Assembly: GCA_012521935.1 (NCBI GenBank)
Contig: JAAYLJ010000064.1
Span: 1 to 22,582, forward strand
DNA from: Campylobacteraceae bacterium
Lineage (GTDB): Bacteria > Campylobacterota > Campylobacteria > Campylobacterales > Campylobacteraceae
Direction: 5' to 3'
Length of the DNA stretch: 22,582 nucleotides
The notes beneath the pieces were generated by a model that had not been told where the DNA came from, did no database searches, and worked only from the letters and a program-made list of their open reading frames with translations. A program made the position numbers and the translations under genes. This document shows positions 6,405 through 14,550 of the stretch, one piece after another (the first letter of the stretch is position 1; each line of letters opens with the position of its first letter).

Positions 6405-8111
6405 TTAATCTCCTTTTCCATAAGGGGTGCCAAACTCTGTTTCAGACTTAATCATCCCTTGAAGCAAAGATGCAACATCTTCACCTCTATCATTAACCAT
6501 GGTTTTAAGTTTTTCAAGTAAAACATCATATCGCAACTCTTCTTCGTCAAAATCTTCTCCAATCCCAAGCTGCTCTTCCACTTTTTTCCTAGCTTGTCTA
6601 AACTTCTCAAGGGTATCCTCGGCGCTCTCTTCTTCTTCCTCAAGCTCCTCTTTAAACTTCTCAATATCTTCACTCTCTTCTTGTCTAGCTTCAAGCATTC
6701 TAACGCTAAATGGAATAATGATTTTTTTATAAAATATAAACAGTATTATAGCAACAAAAATATATTTCAAAAGTGGCCAAATGGGCTCAAGATAGTAGTG
6801 CGCTAATGAGACAAATGTTTTAGTTGGAGCTACTTTTCCATCTGCTTGAAGTGGCTTAAACTCAAAGTTGCTAACTGCAACCTCATCTCCTCTTGTCTCA
6901 TTAAAACCAACTGTCTGTTTTACGATTGATTCTATACTAGCAAGCTGTTCTGGAGCTAAGGCTATAAATTCAAGCTTTTTATCCTCATTTAACTCATACC
7001 TACCATCCACAACAACAGCTGCACTAACTCTTTTAATGGTGGCAAACTCACCTTTGACATTAGTAACTCTTTTTGAAATTTCATAATTTGTTGTAATGGA
7101 ATTTTTATTGTACTTTTCTTCTAATCTATCGTTTTCTATCCCCTCAACTGGCCCAATATTACTTACTGCCCCAGGCACTCCACCAACTTCTGCTGGTCTT
7201 CTTCCCTCTCTTGCCTCTTCAATTGACTGCTCACTTCTTGGAACAGATTCTGGATCAAACTCTTCACTAGTGCTCTCTTTTTGAGAAAAATCAAAATCTA
7301 TATTTACTTTTGCTACTACCTTATCCACTCCACCTATAATTGGTGCTAAAACATTTATGATTTTTTGTTCATAATCGCTTTCATAACCTCTTTTGTATTT
7401 AACTTGCTTTTGGATAAGTTCATCTTCATAAACTCCCTCTTCTTCACCTAAAGGGACTCCATTTTGATTTACGATTTTTACATCTTCTGGCTGCATTTTA
7501 CTAACTGAGGATGATACTAGGTTTTTAATGCCGCTTATTTGCTTAGATTGTAGGTGCATACTTGGGTTGATTTCAAGAACAACTGAAGCTGTAGGAGAAG
7601 CTTGTCTTTGAGTAAAAACACTATCTTTTGGAATTGCAATGTGTACATTTGCGCGGTTTATGGGTTGAAGACTCTCTATGGTTCTAGCAAGCTCGCCCTC
7701 TAAGGCTCTAAGATATTTAATCTGCTGTGCAAAATCAGTTGCTCCAAACTCACTTTTATCAAATATTTCATATCCAACTTTGCTATTTTTTGGAATTCCC
7801 AAAGCTGCAATTGTAATTCTTTCTTTATAAACTACATCATTTGGAACTAAAACAGTGCTTTCATTATAGACTTTATATGGTACTTTTCTTTGCTCTAATT
7901 GTTGAATAATTAGCGCTGAATCTTCTGGAGTTGTATTTTCAAATAGCGCGCTATAACCTCCGTATCCTTCACTAGATCCACCTTTATAAAAAGATAGAAA
8001 AACTAAAAAACCAACAGCTATGCTTACTGATAAACCAGCTACTATTCTTTGTCTTAAAGAGAGGTTTTGGAAAAGTGTACCAATTTGATGAAAGAGTGTT
8101 TTAATATCCAT
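6405..8111 (-). CDS. fliF: Flagellar MS-ring protein FliF
   Basis: 568 residues, the full family length. FliF forms the inner-membrane MS ring on which the motor and export gate assemble. Transmembrane segment 1 is about residues 23-42 and segment 2 about 445-466. Between them lie the periplasmic ring-building motifs (YSALFENTTPEDSALI; ALEGELARTIESL; ANVHIAIPKDSVF). The C-terminal cytoplasmic tail (470-568) is very acidic and ends in the FliG-binding region. GGGAG precedes the ATG. It begins 12 bases after hisC and leads fliF-fliG-fliH. No sigma-54 or sigma-28 promoter is visible upstream, so it is likely transcribed with the amino-acid genes. Confidence 0.98.
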   Translation of the reverse strand: MDIKTLFHQIGTLFQNLSLRQRIVAGLSVSIAVGFLVFLSFYKGGSSEGYGGYSALFENTTPEDSALIIQQLEQRKVPYKVYNESTVLVPNDVVYKERITIAALGIPKNSKVGYEIFDKSEFGATDFAQQIKYLRALEGELARTIESLQPINRANVHIAIPKDSVFTQRQASPTASVVLEINPSMHLQSKQISGIKNLVSSSVSKMQPEDVKIVNQNGVPLGEEEGVYEDELIQKQVKYKRGYESDYEQKIINVLAPIIGGVDKVVAKVNIDFDFSQKESTSEEFDPESVPRSEQSIEEAREGRRPAEVGGVPGAVSNIGPVEGIENDRLEEKYNKNSITTNYEISKRVTNVKGEFATIKRVSAAVVVDGRYELNEDKKLEFIALAPEQLASIESIVKQTVGFNETRGDEVAVSNFEFKPLQADGKVAPTKTFVSLAHYYLEPIWPLLKYIFVAIILFIFYKKIIIPFSVRMLEARQEESEDIEKFKEELEEEEESAEDTLEKFRQARKKVEEQLGIGEDFDEEELRYDVLLEKLKTMVNDRGEDVASLLQGMIKSETEFGTPYGKGD

Positions 8112-8123
8112 TAAACTCCCATT

Positions 8124-9227
8124 TTAGCAATATGCACGAGTAAAAGTTTCAAAAAATCGCGTATTTTGTTCTGGAGTACCTATGGTAACTCTAACTGCAT
8201 TCATGCCATAAGCGCTTAAATCCCTTATGATTATACCTTGTTCTAGCATAATTTGTGCTATTTTTGAAGCATTTTTATCTTCTGGAAAGTTTAAAGTTAT
8301 GAAATTTGTGTAACTTGGTATGAAATCAAATCCAAGTTCTTTGGCAGTTTTTTCATATCTTTTCATTTCGCTAAAGTTTTCTTTAATTGCATTTTGGACA
8401 AAATCCTCATCTTTTAAAGCTTCAATTCCAGCTCTTAAACTAAGAGTAGTTATGTTAAATGGTGGCCTTAGTTTATGCAAAGCTTTTATAATCTTCTCAC
8501 TTCCAATCCCATATCCACATCTCATTCCACCAAGCCCATAAGCTTTAGAAAAAGTTCCAAGATAGAGTGTATTTTCAAACTTTTCTATAAGCTCTTTTGG
8601 TGAAATTTCTTTTTTAGGGTCTTTAAATTTTGCATACTCTTGATACGCTCCATCAACTACTATTAAAATATCTTTATCAACTTTTTCTATAAACTCAAAA
8701 ACATCTTCTTTATCTAAACACTCACCTAAAGGGTTATTTGGGATACATAAAAAAAGAACTCCTATCTCATTTTTATTCTCTTTTAAAAGCTCTTCTAACT
8801 CTTTTAAATTGTGTGTTTGGCTCTTTGTTTTATATATTTTTGCTCCTGTTTGCATCCCATAAACTTCATACATAGCAAAGGTAATGCCAGCCATTACTAT
8901 CCCTTGTTTGGGATTTGCTTTGGCTTTTAGTGCAAACTCTATAACTTGATCACTTCCCGCACCAACTATAACCTCACTACTTTTAACATTAAATCTTTTT
9001 GCAAGCCCATCTTTGAGCTCATACATACTATCATCAGGATACAAAGATGCATTTTTTACCTCATCTTTAATGGCTTCTAAAACTTTGGGACTACACCCTC
9101 TTGGATTTTCATTGCTAGCAAGTTTTATAATATCTTTTGGATTAATCCCATACTCTCTTACTACAAGCTCAATTGGCTTTCCCGCCTCATAGTTTTTCAA
9201 ACCACTCAAAACTTCATTAAATCTCAT
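8124..9227 (-). CDS. hisC: Histidinol-phosphate/aromatic aminotransferase
   Basis: 367 residues, a fold-type I PLP aminotransferase of the HisC family, which makes histidinol phosphate from imidazole-acetol phosphate. K228 in GTFSKAYGLGGMRCGYG is the PLP Schiff-base lysine. N165 (PNNPLG), D192 (VDGAYQEY), R236 and R346 (AVRVTIG) fit the cofactor and substrate carboxylate sites. The start is ATG at 9225-9227, with AGGAG upstream and an ATGA overlap with the pheA stop. A longer reading from 9260 would add 11 unrelated residues and run further into pheA. The tight pairing with pheA suggests it may also transaminate phenylpyruvate, which is inference. No other his gene is in the window. Confidence 0.93.
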   Translation of the reverse strand: MRFNEVLSGLKNYEAGKPIELVVREYGINPKDIIKLASNENPRGCSPKVLEAIKDEVKNASLYPDDSMYELKDGLAKRFNVKSSEVIVGAGSDQVIEFALKAKANPKQGIVMAGITFAMYEVYGMQTGAKIYKTKSQTHNLKELEELLKENKNEIGVLFLCIPNNPLGECLDKEDVFEFIEKVDKDILIVVDGAYQEYAKFKDPKKEISPKELIEKFENTLYLGTFSKAYGLGGMRCGYGIGSEKIIKALHKLRPPFNITTLSLRAGIEALKDEDFVQNAIKENFSEMKRYEKTAKELGFDFIPSYTNFITLNFPEDKNASKIAQIMLEQGIIIRDLSAYGMNAVRVTIGTPEQNTRFFETFTRAYC

Positions 9228-10297
9228 ACACTCTCTCCTCTTACATAACTTCCTAGCCATTTAATCTGATATCTTTCACCCATTTTTAAAATCTTTTGCA
9301 CATTCTTATCATCAATATGTCCTTCAAACTCCAGATAAAAAACTGTTTTAAAACCCCTCTCTTTAGCTGGTCTTGACTCAATTTTTGTAAGATTTACATT
9401 TGCATCTTCAAAAGATTTTAAAAGTTCAACCAATCCTCCTGGCTTATCCTCAGTTCTAGCTAAAATAGAGGTTTTATTTTGTACTCCAGGAGCATTTTTA
9501 AAATCACTCAAAATCAAAAATCTTGTTCTATTTGCCAAATTATCTTCTATTCTACCAAATAGAATTGGCACATTGTACATTTTTGCCCCAATGTGCGAAC
9601 AAATAGCTGCACTTTGAGGATCTTTTGAAGCTTTTTGTGCCGCTTGGGCAGTTGATTTTGTTGGGATAAATTCAATATCAAGCATTTGATGCTCTTCTAA
9701 AAATTTCCTGCATTGATTGTAGCCTTGTGGATGAGAGTAGATTTTTTTAATTTGCTCAATCTTTTCAGCTTTACTTGCAAAAGAGTGGTGAATATCCATA
9801 TAAACCTCTGCTACAATCTTAATCCCATCATATTTTCCTAGTGAGTCCAAAGTTTCACCAACAGCGCCTTCAGTGTTATTTTCTATTGGAACTACGCCGT
9901 ATTTTGCCTCTTTATTATTTAGTACCTTAAAAACTGCCTCGACACTGCTTAATGAAAGATAGTTTCCCATTGAGCCAAAACGGCTCTGCGCAACTTGATG
10001 AGTGTAGCTACCTTTTGGCCCTAAATATGCTATCTTTTCAGGCATTTCTAAATTTCTACTTACTGCAAATATTTCAAAAAATATAGCCTCAATTGCATCA
10101 TCATTTAAAGGTCCTTTGTTTAAACCTTTTAATCTATCAAGTATCTCTTGCTCTCTTTCAGGGCGATAAATAGAAGTTCCATCGGTCTGTTTTAGTTTTC
10201 CAATGGCTTTAACTAACTCCATTCTTTTGTTTAAAAACTCAATTAGCTCATTGTCTATTTTGTCAATTTGAGCCCTATAAAGATCAATCTCTTTCAT
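9224..10297 (-). CDS. pheA: Bifunctional chorismate mutase/prephenate dehydratase
   Basis: 357 residues, the P-protein of phenylalanine synthesis: chorismate to prephenate to phenylpyruvate. The AroQ-type chorismate mutase domain is residues 1-85 (R8, R25, K36 and the YRPEREQEIL segment). The prephenate dehydratase domain is about 88-268, with YLGPKGSYTHQ and the catalytic NRTRF motif at 256-260. An ACT domain fills 275-357, with PGGLVELL and ESRPAK, the motifs that bind phenylalanine for feedback control. AAAGGAG precedes the ATG. It overlaps the HAD gene by 14 bases and hisC by 4, so the three are probably co-translated. Confidence 0.97.
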   Translation of the reverse strand: MKEIDLYRAQIDKIDNELIEFLNKRMELVKAIGKLKQTDGTSIYRPEREQEILDRLKGLNKGPLNDDAIEAIFFEIFAVSRNLEMPEKIAYLGPKGSYTHQVAQSRFGSMGNYLSLSSVEAVFKVLNNKEAKYGVVPIENNTEGAVGETLDSLGKYDGIKIVAEVYMDIHHSFASKAEKIEQIKKIYSHPQGYNQCRKFLEEHQMLDIEFIPTKSTAQAAQKASKDPQSAAICSHIGAKMYNVPILFGRIEDNLANRTRFLILSDFKNAPGVQNKTSILARTEDKPGGLVELLKSFEDANVNLTKIESRPAKERGFKTVFYLEFEGHIDDKNVQKILKMGERYQIKWLGSYVRGESV

Positions 10298-11066
10298 TAA
10301 GCTCCTTTAAAATGCTTTCTAAATTTGGATAGCTTTTATCAAAAAACTCTTTGAAAAGCTCTGCTTCTTTCTCATTTTTAATCTTACCTGTTAAGACAAG
10401 TTTTGTATCCATTCCCAAAGTTTTTGCGCCAGATAAATCGCCTTTTGCATCATCACTTATGATAGTTATTTTATTAAAAGTTATATTTGGATTTTGTTTT
10501 TGCAAAATTTGAAGTGCTTTTTCATAAAAATGGGGACTTGGTTTTCCAACTATGGTTGCACTTTTATTGGTTGCATACTTAAGCATTGCTAAAATCGCTC
10601 CAACTCCTGGATAAGTAACTCCATCTTTAGCATAAATGCTCGTACCGTGCATCCCAACAATCTTTGCTCCATTAAGCACTAAAGAGATCATTTTTGCAAG
10701 CTTTTTTGCATCATACTCTATATCGCTTGCGATAAGCACGGCATCAGCCTTCTTTTCATCTACTGTAAACTCTAACTCTTTTAAAACATCAATGAAAGAT
10801 TTAGGCCCAAAAGCTGCCACACAGTTTGTATTTAAACTCTTTTTTAAAACCATGAAAGGATCAAGATAATATTTGATATTTAACCCTTTATCTTTTAAAG
10901 AGTTTAAAAAAACTTCACTTTTTAACTTTGTATTGTTTGTAATGACGCAATATGGAACTAGGTTTTCATTTAAATAATCTATGAATTTAACTGCCCCAGG
11001 AAGTGGACTTTTGTCTAAATCGCTAATTAATGTTCCTTGAACATCGATTAAATATCCTAAAGACAC
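10284..11066 (-). CDS. HAD-IIA hydrolase, NagD/LHPP-like
   Basis: 260 residues of the HAD superfamily, subfamily IIA, which has a C2 cap domain (here about 80-165) between the two halves of the Rossmann core. Motif I is D8-V-Q10-G-T12, with the nucleophile Asp8. Motif II is T43 in VITNNT, motif III is K175 in GKPSP, and motif IV is D205-D206 with D210. The second motif I aspartate, normally the general acid, is glutamine here; LHPP and HDHD2 relatives, as I recall, have serine there. The substrate is unknown. The GTG start at 11064-11066 is preceded by GGAGGAAG. It overlaps lysA by 10 bases and pheA by 14. It may salvage or detoxify a phosphate ester, but nothing in the sequence settles that. 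Confidence 0.85.
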   Translation of the reverse strand: MSLGYLIDVQGTLISDLDKSPLPGAVKFIDYLNENLVPYCVITNNTKLKSEVFLNSLKDKGLNIKYYLDPFMVLKKSLNTNCVAAFGPKSFIDVLKELEFTVDEKKADAVLIASDIEYDAKKLAKMISLVLNGAKIVGMHGTSIYAKDGVTYPGVGAILAMLKYATNKSATIVGKPSPHFYEKALQILQKQNPNITFNKITIISDDAKGDLSGAKTLGMDTKLVLTGKIKNEKEAELFKEFFDKSYPNLESILKELNERD

Positions 11067-12259
11067 TCTTCCTCCAATCTGATTAAATCCTCAAAACTCT
11101 CTCTTTTTCTAATTATTCTATCTATCCCATCTTCAATGGCAATTTCAGCTACTTTTGGCCTGCTATTGTAATTTGAACTCATGCTAAAACCATATGCGCC
11201 AACACTATGGATGACTAAAAGAGAGCCTTTTTTAGTCTTTGGTAAAATCCTATCTTTAGCTAAAAAGTCTCCACTTTCACATATGGGCCCGACAACATCA
11301 GCTAAAGTTGAGTGTGAACTCTCTTCATCTACCACGCTTACTTTATGAAATGCGTCATATAAGCTTGGCCTTAAAAGATCATTCATAGCTCCATCAACAA
11401 TGATAAATCTTTTTGAAGAATTCTTTTTTTCATATAAAACTTTTGTCAAAAAATATCCACTATTTCCAACTAAAAATCTTCCTGGCTCTAAAAGTATGGT
11501 TAAATCCAAACCTTTTAAGGTTGAAAAAATTCCTTGTGCATACTCATAAAGATCTATCTCTTTCTCATCTTCATACTTAATTCCAAGTCCGCCACCTATG
11601 TCAAAAAACTTAATATCAACCTCAAGTGCAATTAAATTTTTCACTAACTGAGCAATAATTTTTGAAGCTTCTAGGAAAGGTTTTAATGTTGTTATTTGGC
11701 TTCCAATGTGAAAATGAATCCCTATTGGATCAAGATATTTTGAATTTTTTGCATAAAGATAGAGTTTTTTAGCCACTTCAATATCTACTCCAAACTTATT
11801 CTCATCAAGTCCAGTAGAGATGTATGGGTGGGTTTTTGCATCTATGTTTGGGTTTACCCTAATGCTAATTCTAGCTGCATTATTTAACTCTTTAGCTATC
11901 TCTTCAACTCTTTTAAGCTCCGCTTCGCTTTCAACATTTACCATTAAAATTTTAAGCTTAAGCGCTTCTTTTATCTCATTATCGCTCTTCCCAACACCGC
12001 TAAATATAATCTTATAAGGATCTATTCCAGCAATGAGAGCCCTTTTAATCTCTCCAATAGAGACGCAATCAGCCCCAGCACCCTCTTTTGCTAAAGTTTT
12101 AATAACTGAAAGGTTTGAATTAGCTTTAAGGGCATAACATATCAAAGATTTTCTAGCTTTAAATGCAGTTTTTAAGTTTTTGTACCTATCTTTTATATAA
12201 TCAAAATCATAAATATATAGTGGGGTATCATATTTTTTAGCTAAAGCTTGAAAATTCAT
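11057..12259 (-). CDS. lysA: Diaminopimelate decarboxylase
   Basis: 400 residues, alanine-racemase fold (fold-type III PLP enzyme). It decarboxylates meso-diaminopimelate to lysine, the last step of lysine synthesis. K45 in YALKANSN is the PLP lysine, H184 lies in HFHIGSQ, and GGGLG (222-226) and EPGR (258-261) bind the cofactor phosphate. The active-site cysteine is C327 in GPICESGD. GAYGFSMSSNYNSRP near 354-368 is also a DapDC signature. Strong AAAGGAG before the ATG. It lies 56 bases after the LptF/G-like gene, a gap large enough for a weak internal promoter, and overlaps the HAD gene by 10 bases. Confidence 0.97.
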   Translation of the reverse strand: MNFQALAKKYDTPLYIYDFDYIKDRYKNLKTAFKARKSLICYALKANSNLSVIKTLAKEGAGADCVSIGEIKRALIAGIDPYKIIFSGVGKSDNEIKEALKLKILMVNVESEAELKRVEEIAKELNNAARISIRVNPNIDAKTHPYISTGLDENKFGVDIEVAKKLYLYAKNSKYLDPIGIHFHIGSQITTLKPFLEASKIIAQLVKNLIALEVDIKFFDIGGGLGIKYEDEKEIDLYEYAQGIFSTLKGLDLTILLEPGRFLVGNSGYFLTKVLYEKKNSSKRFIIVDGAMNDLLRPSLYDAFHKVSVVDEESSHSTLADVVGPICESGDFLAKDRILPKTKKGSLLVIHSVGAYGFSMSSNYNSRPKVAEIAIEDGIDRIIRKRESFEDLIRLEEECL

Positions 12260-12287
12260 GCTTCTCCTTTACTTAGTCAAAGCTAAT

Positions 12288-12293
12288 ATTCTA
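12288..12293 (-). promoter_or_regulatory. Possible weak -10 before lysA
   Basis: The 56-base gap before lysA contains TAGAAT on the minus strand after TTTTAG, about 29 bases from the start codon. This is a poor match with no TG extension. It is listed only because this is the one sizeable gap inside the rplY-to-dxs run. Confidence 0.2.
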
Positions 12294-12315
12294 CTAAAAC
12301 TAGGCTAAAAAGAAG

Positions 12316-13392
12316 TTAACGAAAAAATTTATCTGATCTTGTGTGTAACCATAATCCAAATAGGGCTAGAATGATTATTGGAGCTACCATGCCAATCTCT
12401 GGCAAAACTACACTTGTTTGAGATAATCTAAAGAGTATAAATAAAATTCCCCAAACACAAAGTGTGGCAAATATGAAGATAAAACTAAGAAGAGCTAAAT
12501 TGAAAAATCTAGCTGAAGCTGGCAAATAGTAGTAAAGAATGACAAGCATAAAAGGTGCAAATAGTGGGAAAATTGTTAGATAATAAAGGTTTGATTTAAT
12601 GCCATCAGTATTTATATTGTCCTTACTAAAAAACCTTAAAGCTTCAACTGCATCTTTTACTGTAAGAGCTATGCCTCCTTGATGAGCATTTTCAATAATC
12701 TTTGGCTTAAAGCCTTCTAATGCTCTTTTGGAGCTAAAAGGTTCAATCTTTAATCCTTTATCAAAAAGTGTGGCAACTTCTGGTTTATGGATTATTTTTC
12801 CATCTCTTAAATCCCACGCATCTTTTTTAAAAATGGCACTTTTTGCCTCAATTATCTCTTTTATTTGTGTTCCATCTATATTAAATATTTTTATATCTCT
12901 TGCCTCTTGTTTTATGGGATCTAATCTTTGTATATAGACATAACTTTTCTTATATTTTAAAAAAAGCCCCTCAGAAATTAGCGATAATTGACTATTTTTT
13001 AAAAGATTGCTTCTATATTCATGCGCATAGGCAAAAGGGGTAAAATTTAAACCTATGTAGATAAAAGTGGAGATTAAAGAGATGATAAATATTGGCCTTA
13101 ATATCTTTTTTTTGGATATTCCAGATGCGTATAAAGAGATTAATTCATTAGATCTTATCATATTAAATTTACTAACTATCATGGCAAATACAATGGCTAA
13201 GGGAAGAGCATAATTTACTGCCCACAAAGTGTTTAAAGATAGATATAAAAACTGCAAGTTGGCAGATTCTGGCAAATCTTTTAAGTTAATTAAATAATCA
13301 ACCCCAACATAAAAAAAGACTAATCCTATAAAAATTATAAATAAGTTTTTAAAATATGACCATCCAAGATAACGCTCATAAATATTAATCAT
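12316..13392 (-). CDS. LptF/LptG-family permease (YjgP/YjgQ)
   Basis: 358 residues from the chosen start. The family forms the transmembrane part of the LptB2FG exporter, which pulls lipopolysaccharide from the inner membrane toward the periplasmic bridge. There are three N-terminal helices (about 14-36, 50-73, 100-118), a periplasmic beta-jellyroll-like domain (about 120-262) and three C-terminal helices (about 268-290, 296-322, 330-349). This is the family's six-helix plan. SNELISLYASGIS (81-93) is the cytoplasmic loop that couples to LptB. I placed the start at ATG 13390-13392 because MINIYERYLG fits the family N-terminus; it overlaps pth by 8 bases. An ATG-less extension to 13425 was rejected. 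LptF versus LptG cannot be settled from one copy. Confidence 0.87.
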   Translation of the reverse strand: MINIYERYLGWSYFKNLFIIFIGLVFFYVGVDYLINLKDLPESANLQFLYLSLNTLWAVNYALPLAIVFAMIVSKFNMIRSNELISLYASGISKKKILRPIFIISLISTFIYIGLNFTPFAYAHEYRSNLLKNSQLSLISEGLFLKYKKSYVYIQRLDPIKQEARDIKIFNIDGTQIKEIIEAKSAIFKKDAWDLRDGKIIHKPEVATLFDKGLKIEPFSSKRALEGFKPKIIENAHQGGIALTVKDAVEALRFFSKDNINTDGIKSNLYYLTIFPLFAPFMLVILYYYLPASARFFNLALLSFIFIFATLCVWGILFILFRLSQTSVVLPEIGMVAPIIILALFGLWLHTRSDKFFR

Positions 13393-13945
13393 CTTTTTTC
13401 TTTTTAAGAGTAAATGTAGAGCCAATTTCTGCTTTTGTCATTTTAGTTAGCGCAAGCACCGCGTCTGTAGCTCTATCTACCACTTCTAAAACCACCTCTA
13501 ATTCATCTTGTCTAAAAGGCTCAAGTACATGTTTTACCACATCATCTTTAAAAGAGGGCTTATCTATGCCTATTCTAACTCTAAAGTATTCACTCCCACA
13601 GTGAGCGTCTATTGATTTTAAGCCATTGTGCCCTCCATGTCCACCAGAGGTTTTAAACCTTAATGAACCAACAGGCAAATCTAAATCATCATGGATTACT
13701 ACAATAGATTCTATTTTAAAATAGGAAGCTACAGCTCTAACACTAACGCCAGAGTTGTTCATATAAGTTTGTGGTTTTAAAAAGAGAAATTCACTGCTTT
13801 TGTAAAGCTCCCCTTGAAATTGGGGTTTATTTATGGTTTGGGTTTGAACTTTTTCTATTAACTTGTCTATTACCCAAAATCCAACATTGTGGCGAGTTTT
13901 AGAATACCTAAAAGTGGGATTTCCAAGACCCACCACTAAAATCAT
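13385..13945 (-). CDS. pth: Peptidyl-tRNA hydrolase
   Basis: 186 residues, near the E. coli length. Pth cleaves the ester link of peptidyl-tRNA released from stalled ribosomes. It starts MILVVGLGNP. The catalytic histidine is H19 in TRHNVGF. N63 (YMNNSG), D86 (IHDDLDLP) and N107 (GGHGGHNGLKS) match the substrate-binding residues of the E. coli enzyme. The C-terminus is lysine-rich (KKKKDD) and overlaps the LptF/G-like start by 8 bases. It lies 8 bases after rplY; the rplY-pth pair is common in bacteria and supports both calls. Confidence 0.97.
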   Translation of the reverse strand: MILVVGLGNPTFRYSKTRHNVGFWVIDKLIEKVQTQTINKPQFQGELYKSSEFLFLKPQTYMNNSGVSVRAVASYFKIESIVVIHDDLDLPVGSLRFKTSGGHGGHNGLKSIDAHCGSEYFRVRIGIDKPSFKDDVVKHVLEPFRQDELEVVLEVVDRATDAVLALTKMTKAEIGSTFTLKKKKDD

Positions 13946-13953
13946 TTCACACC

Positions 13954-14490
13954 CTATTTTGCTTTAATTACTCCGATAACAGCAACGCGATCGGCTTCAA
14001 GCATAGTAACTTTTTCAGAAACATTGATATCTTTAACTAAAATCGTATCGCCAACATCAAGCTTACTAATATTTACCTCAAATGAGATAGGTAAATCTTC
14101 TGGTTTACATTTAACAGCTAAGCGCTTTTTTGATTGAACCAAAACACCTTTGTTTTTTAAGCCAACAGGAGTTCCATTTGGCCTTACAGGTATCATAAAC
14201 TTTGAAGCTACACCTTCAATTGCAACTTTTAAATCAACATGGATTAATCTATTTGTAATTGGATCTTTTTGGTACTCAACTACAACTACATTTAAAGTCT
14301 CATCTCCTACTTTTACAGGAAACGCTAAAGTCTCTTTATGTTTTACAGCTCTAATAAATTCATTCTCTTTAAAAGCCGCATTTATATTTGATAATCCCTT
14401 GCCATAAATATTGGCAATTAGATAACCATCTCGCCTAAGAGCTTTTACACTCTTTTTTCCGATACTCTCTCTAACTACACCTTCTAACAT
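13954..14490 (-). CDS. rplY: 50S ribosomal protein L25, CTC/TL5 type
   Basis: 178 residues. It is the long two-domain form of L25 (general stress protein CTC type), which binds 5S rRNA. The N-terminal domain (1-90) carries RESIGKKSVKALRRDGYLIA and the sequence NRLIHVDL typical of L25. The C-terminal beta domain (91-178) ends in ADRVAVIGVIKAK. The beta-domain segment LPISFEVNISKLDVGDTI is characteristic of the family. AAGGA precedes the ATG. It is the first gene of the rplY-pth-lptF/G-lysA run, after a 60-base gap with a candidate promoter. Confidence 0.96.
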   Translation of the reverse strand: MLEGVVRESIGKKSVKALRRDGYLIANIYGKGLSNINAAFKENEFIRAVKHKETLAFPVKVGDETLNVVVVEYQKDPITNRLIHVDLKVAIEGVASKFMIPVRPNGTPVGLKNKGVLVQSKKRLAVKCKPEDLPISFEVNISKLDVGDTILVKDINVSEKVTMLEADRVAVIGVIKAK

Positions 14491-14522
14491 ACTTTTATTC
14501 CTTATAAAAATTTAAGCTTGGC

Positions 14523-14531
14523 ATTTTACCA
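14523..14531 (-). promoter_or_regulatory. Candidate promoter of rplY operon
   Basis: In the 60-base gap between pilT and rplY the minus strand reads TTTTGGTAAAAT, an extended -10 (TG-G-TAAAAT, hexamer 14523-14528). The predicted transcript start is near 14516, about 27 bases before the rplY ATG. This could start the run from rplY to dxs. No convincing terminator for pilT is seen in the same gap. Confidence 0.45.
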
Positions 14532-14550
14532 AAACTACTTTAAATCAGAG

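Noticed and set aside
6499..6732. Serine-rich plus-strand frame opposite the FliF tail
   Set aside because: Shadow of the acidic FliF C-terminus, with no ribosome binding site or promoter.
9228..9260. Longer HisC N-terminus
   Set aside because: Eleven residues unlike the family, running further into pheA; the ATG at 9227 has AGGAG and an ATGA junction.
13393..13425. Longer N-terminus of the LptF/G-like permease
   Set aside because: The extra residues are an out-of-frame reading of the pth 3' end; MINIYERYLG fits the family start.
14518..14533. Small TTGG/CCAA hairpin as a pilT terminator
   Set aside because: The stem is only four or five pairs with no U-run, and it overlaps the better-supported rplY -10.
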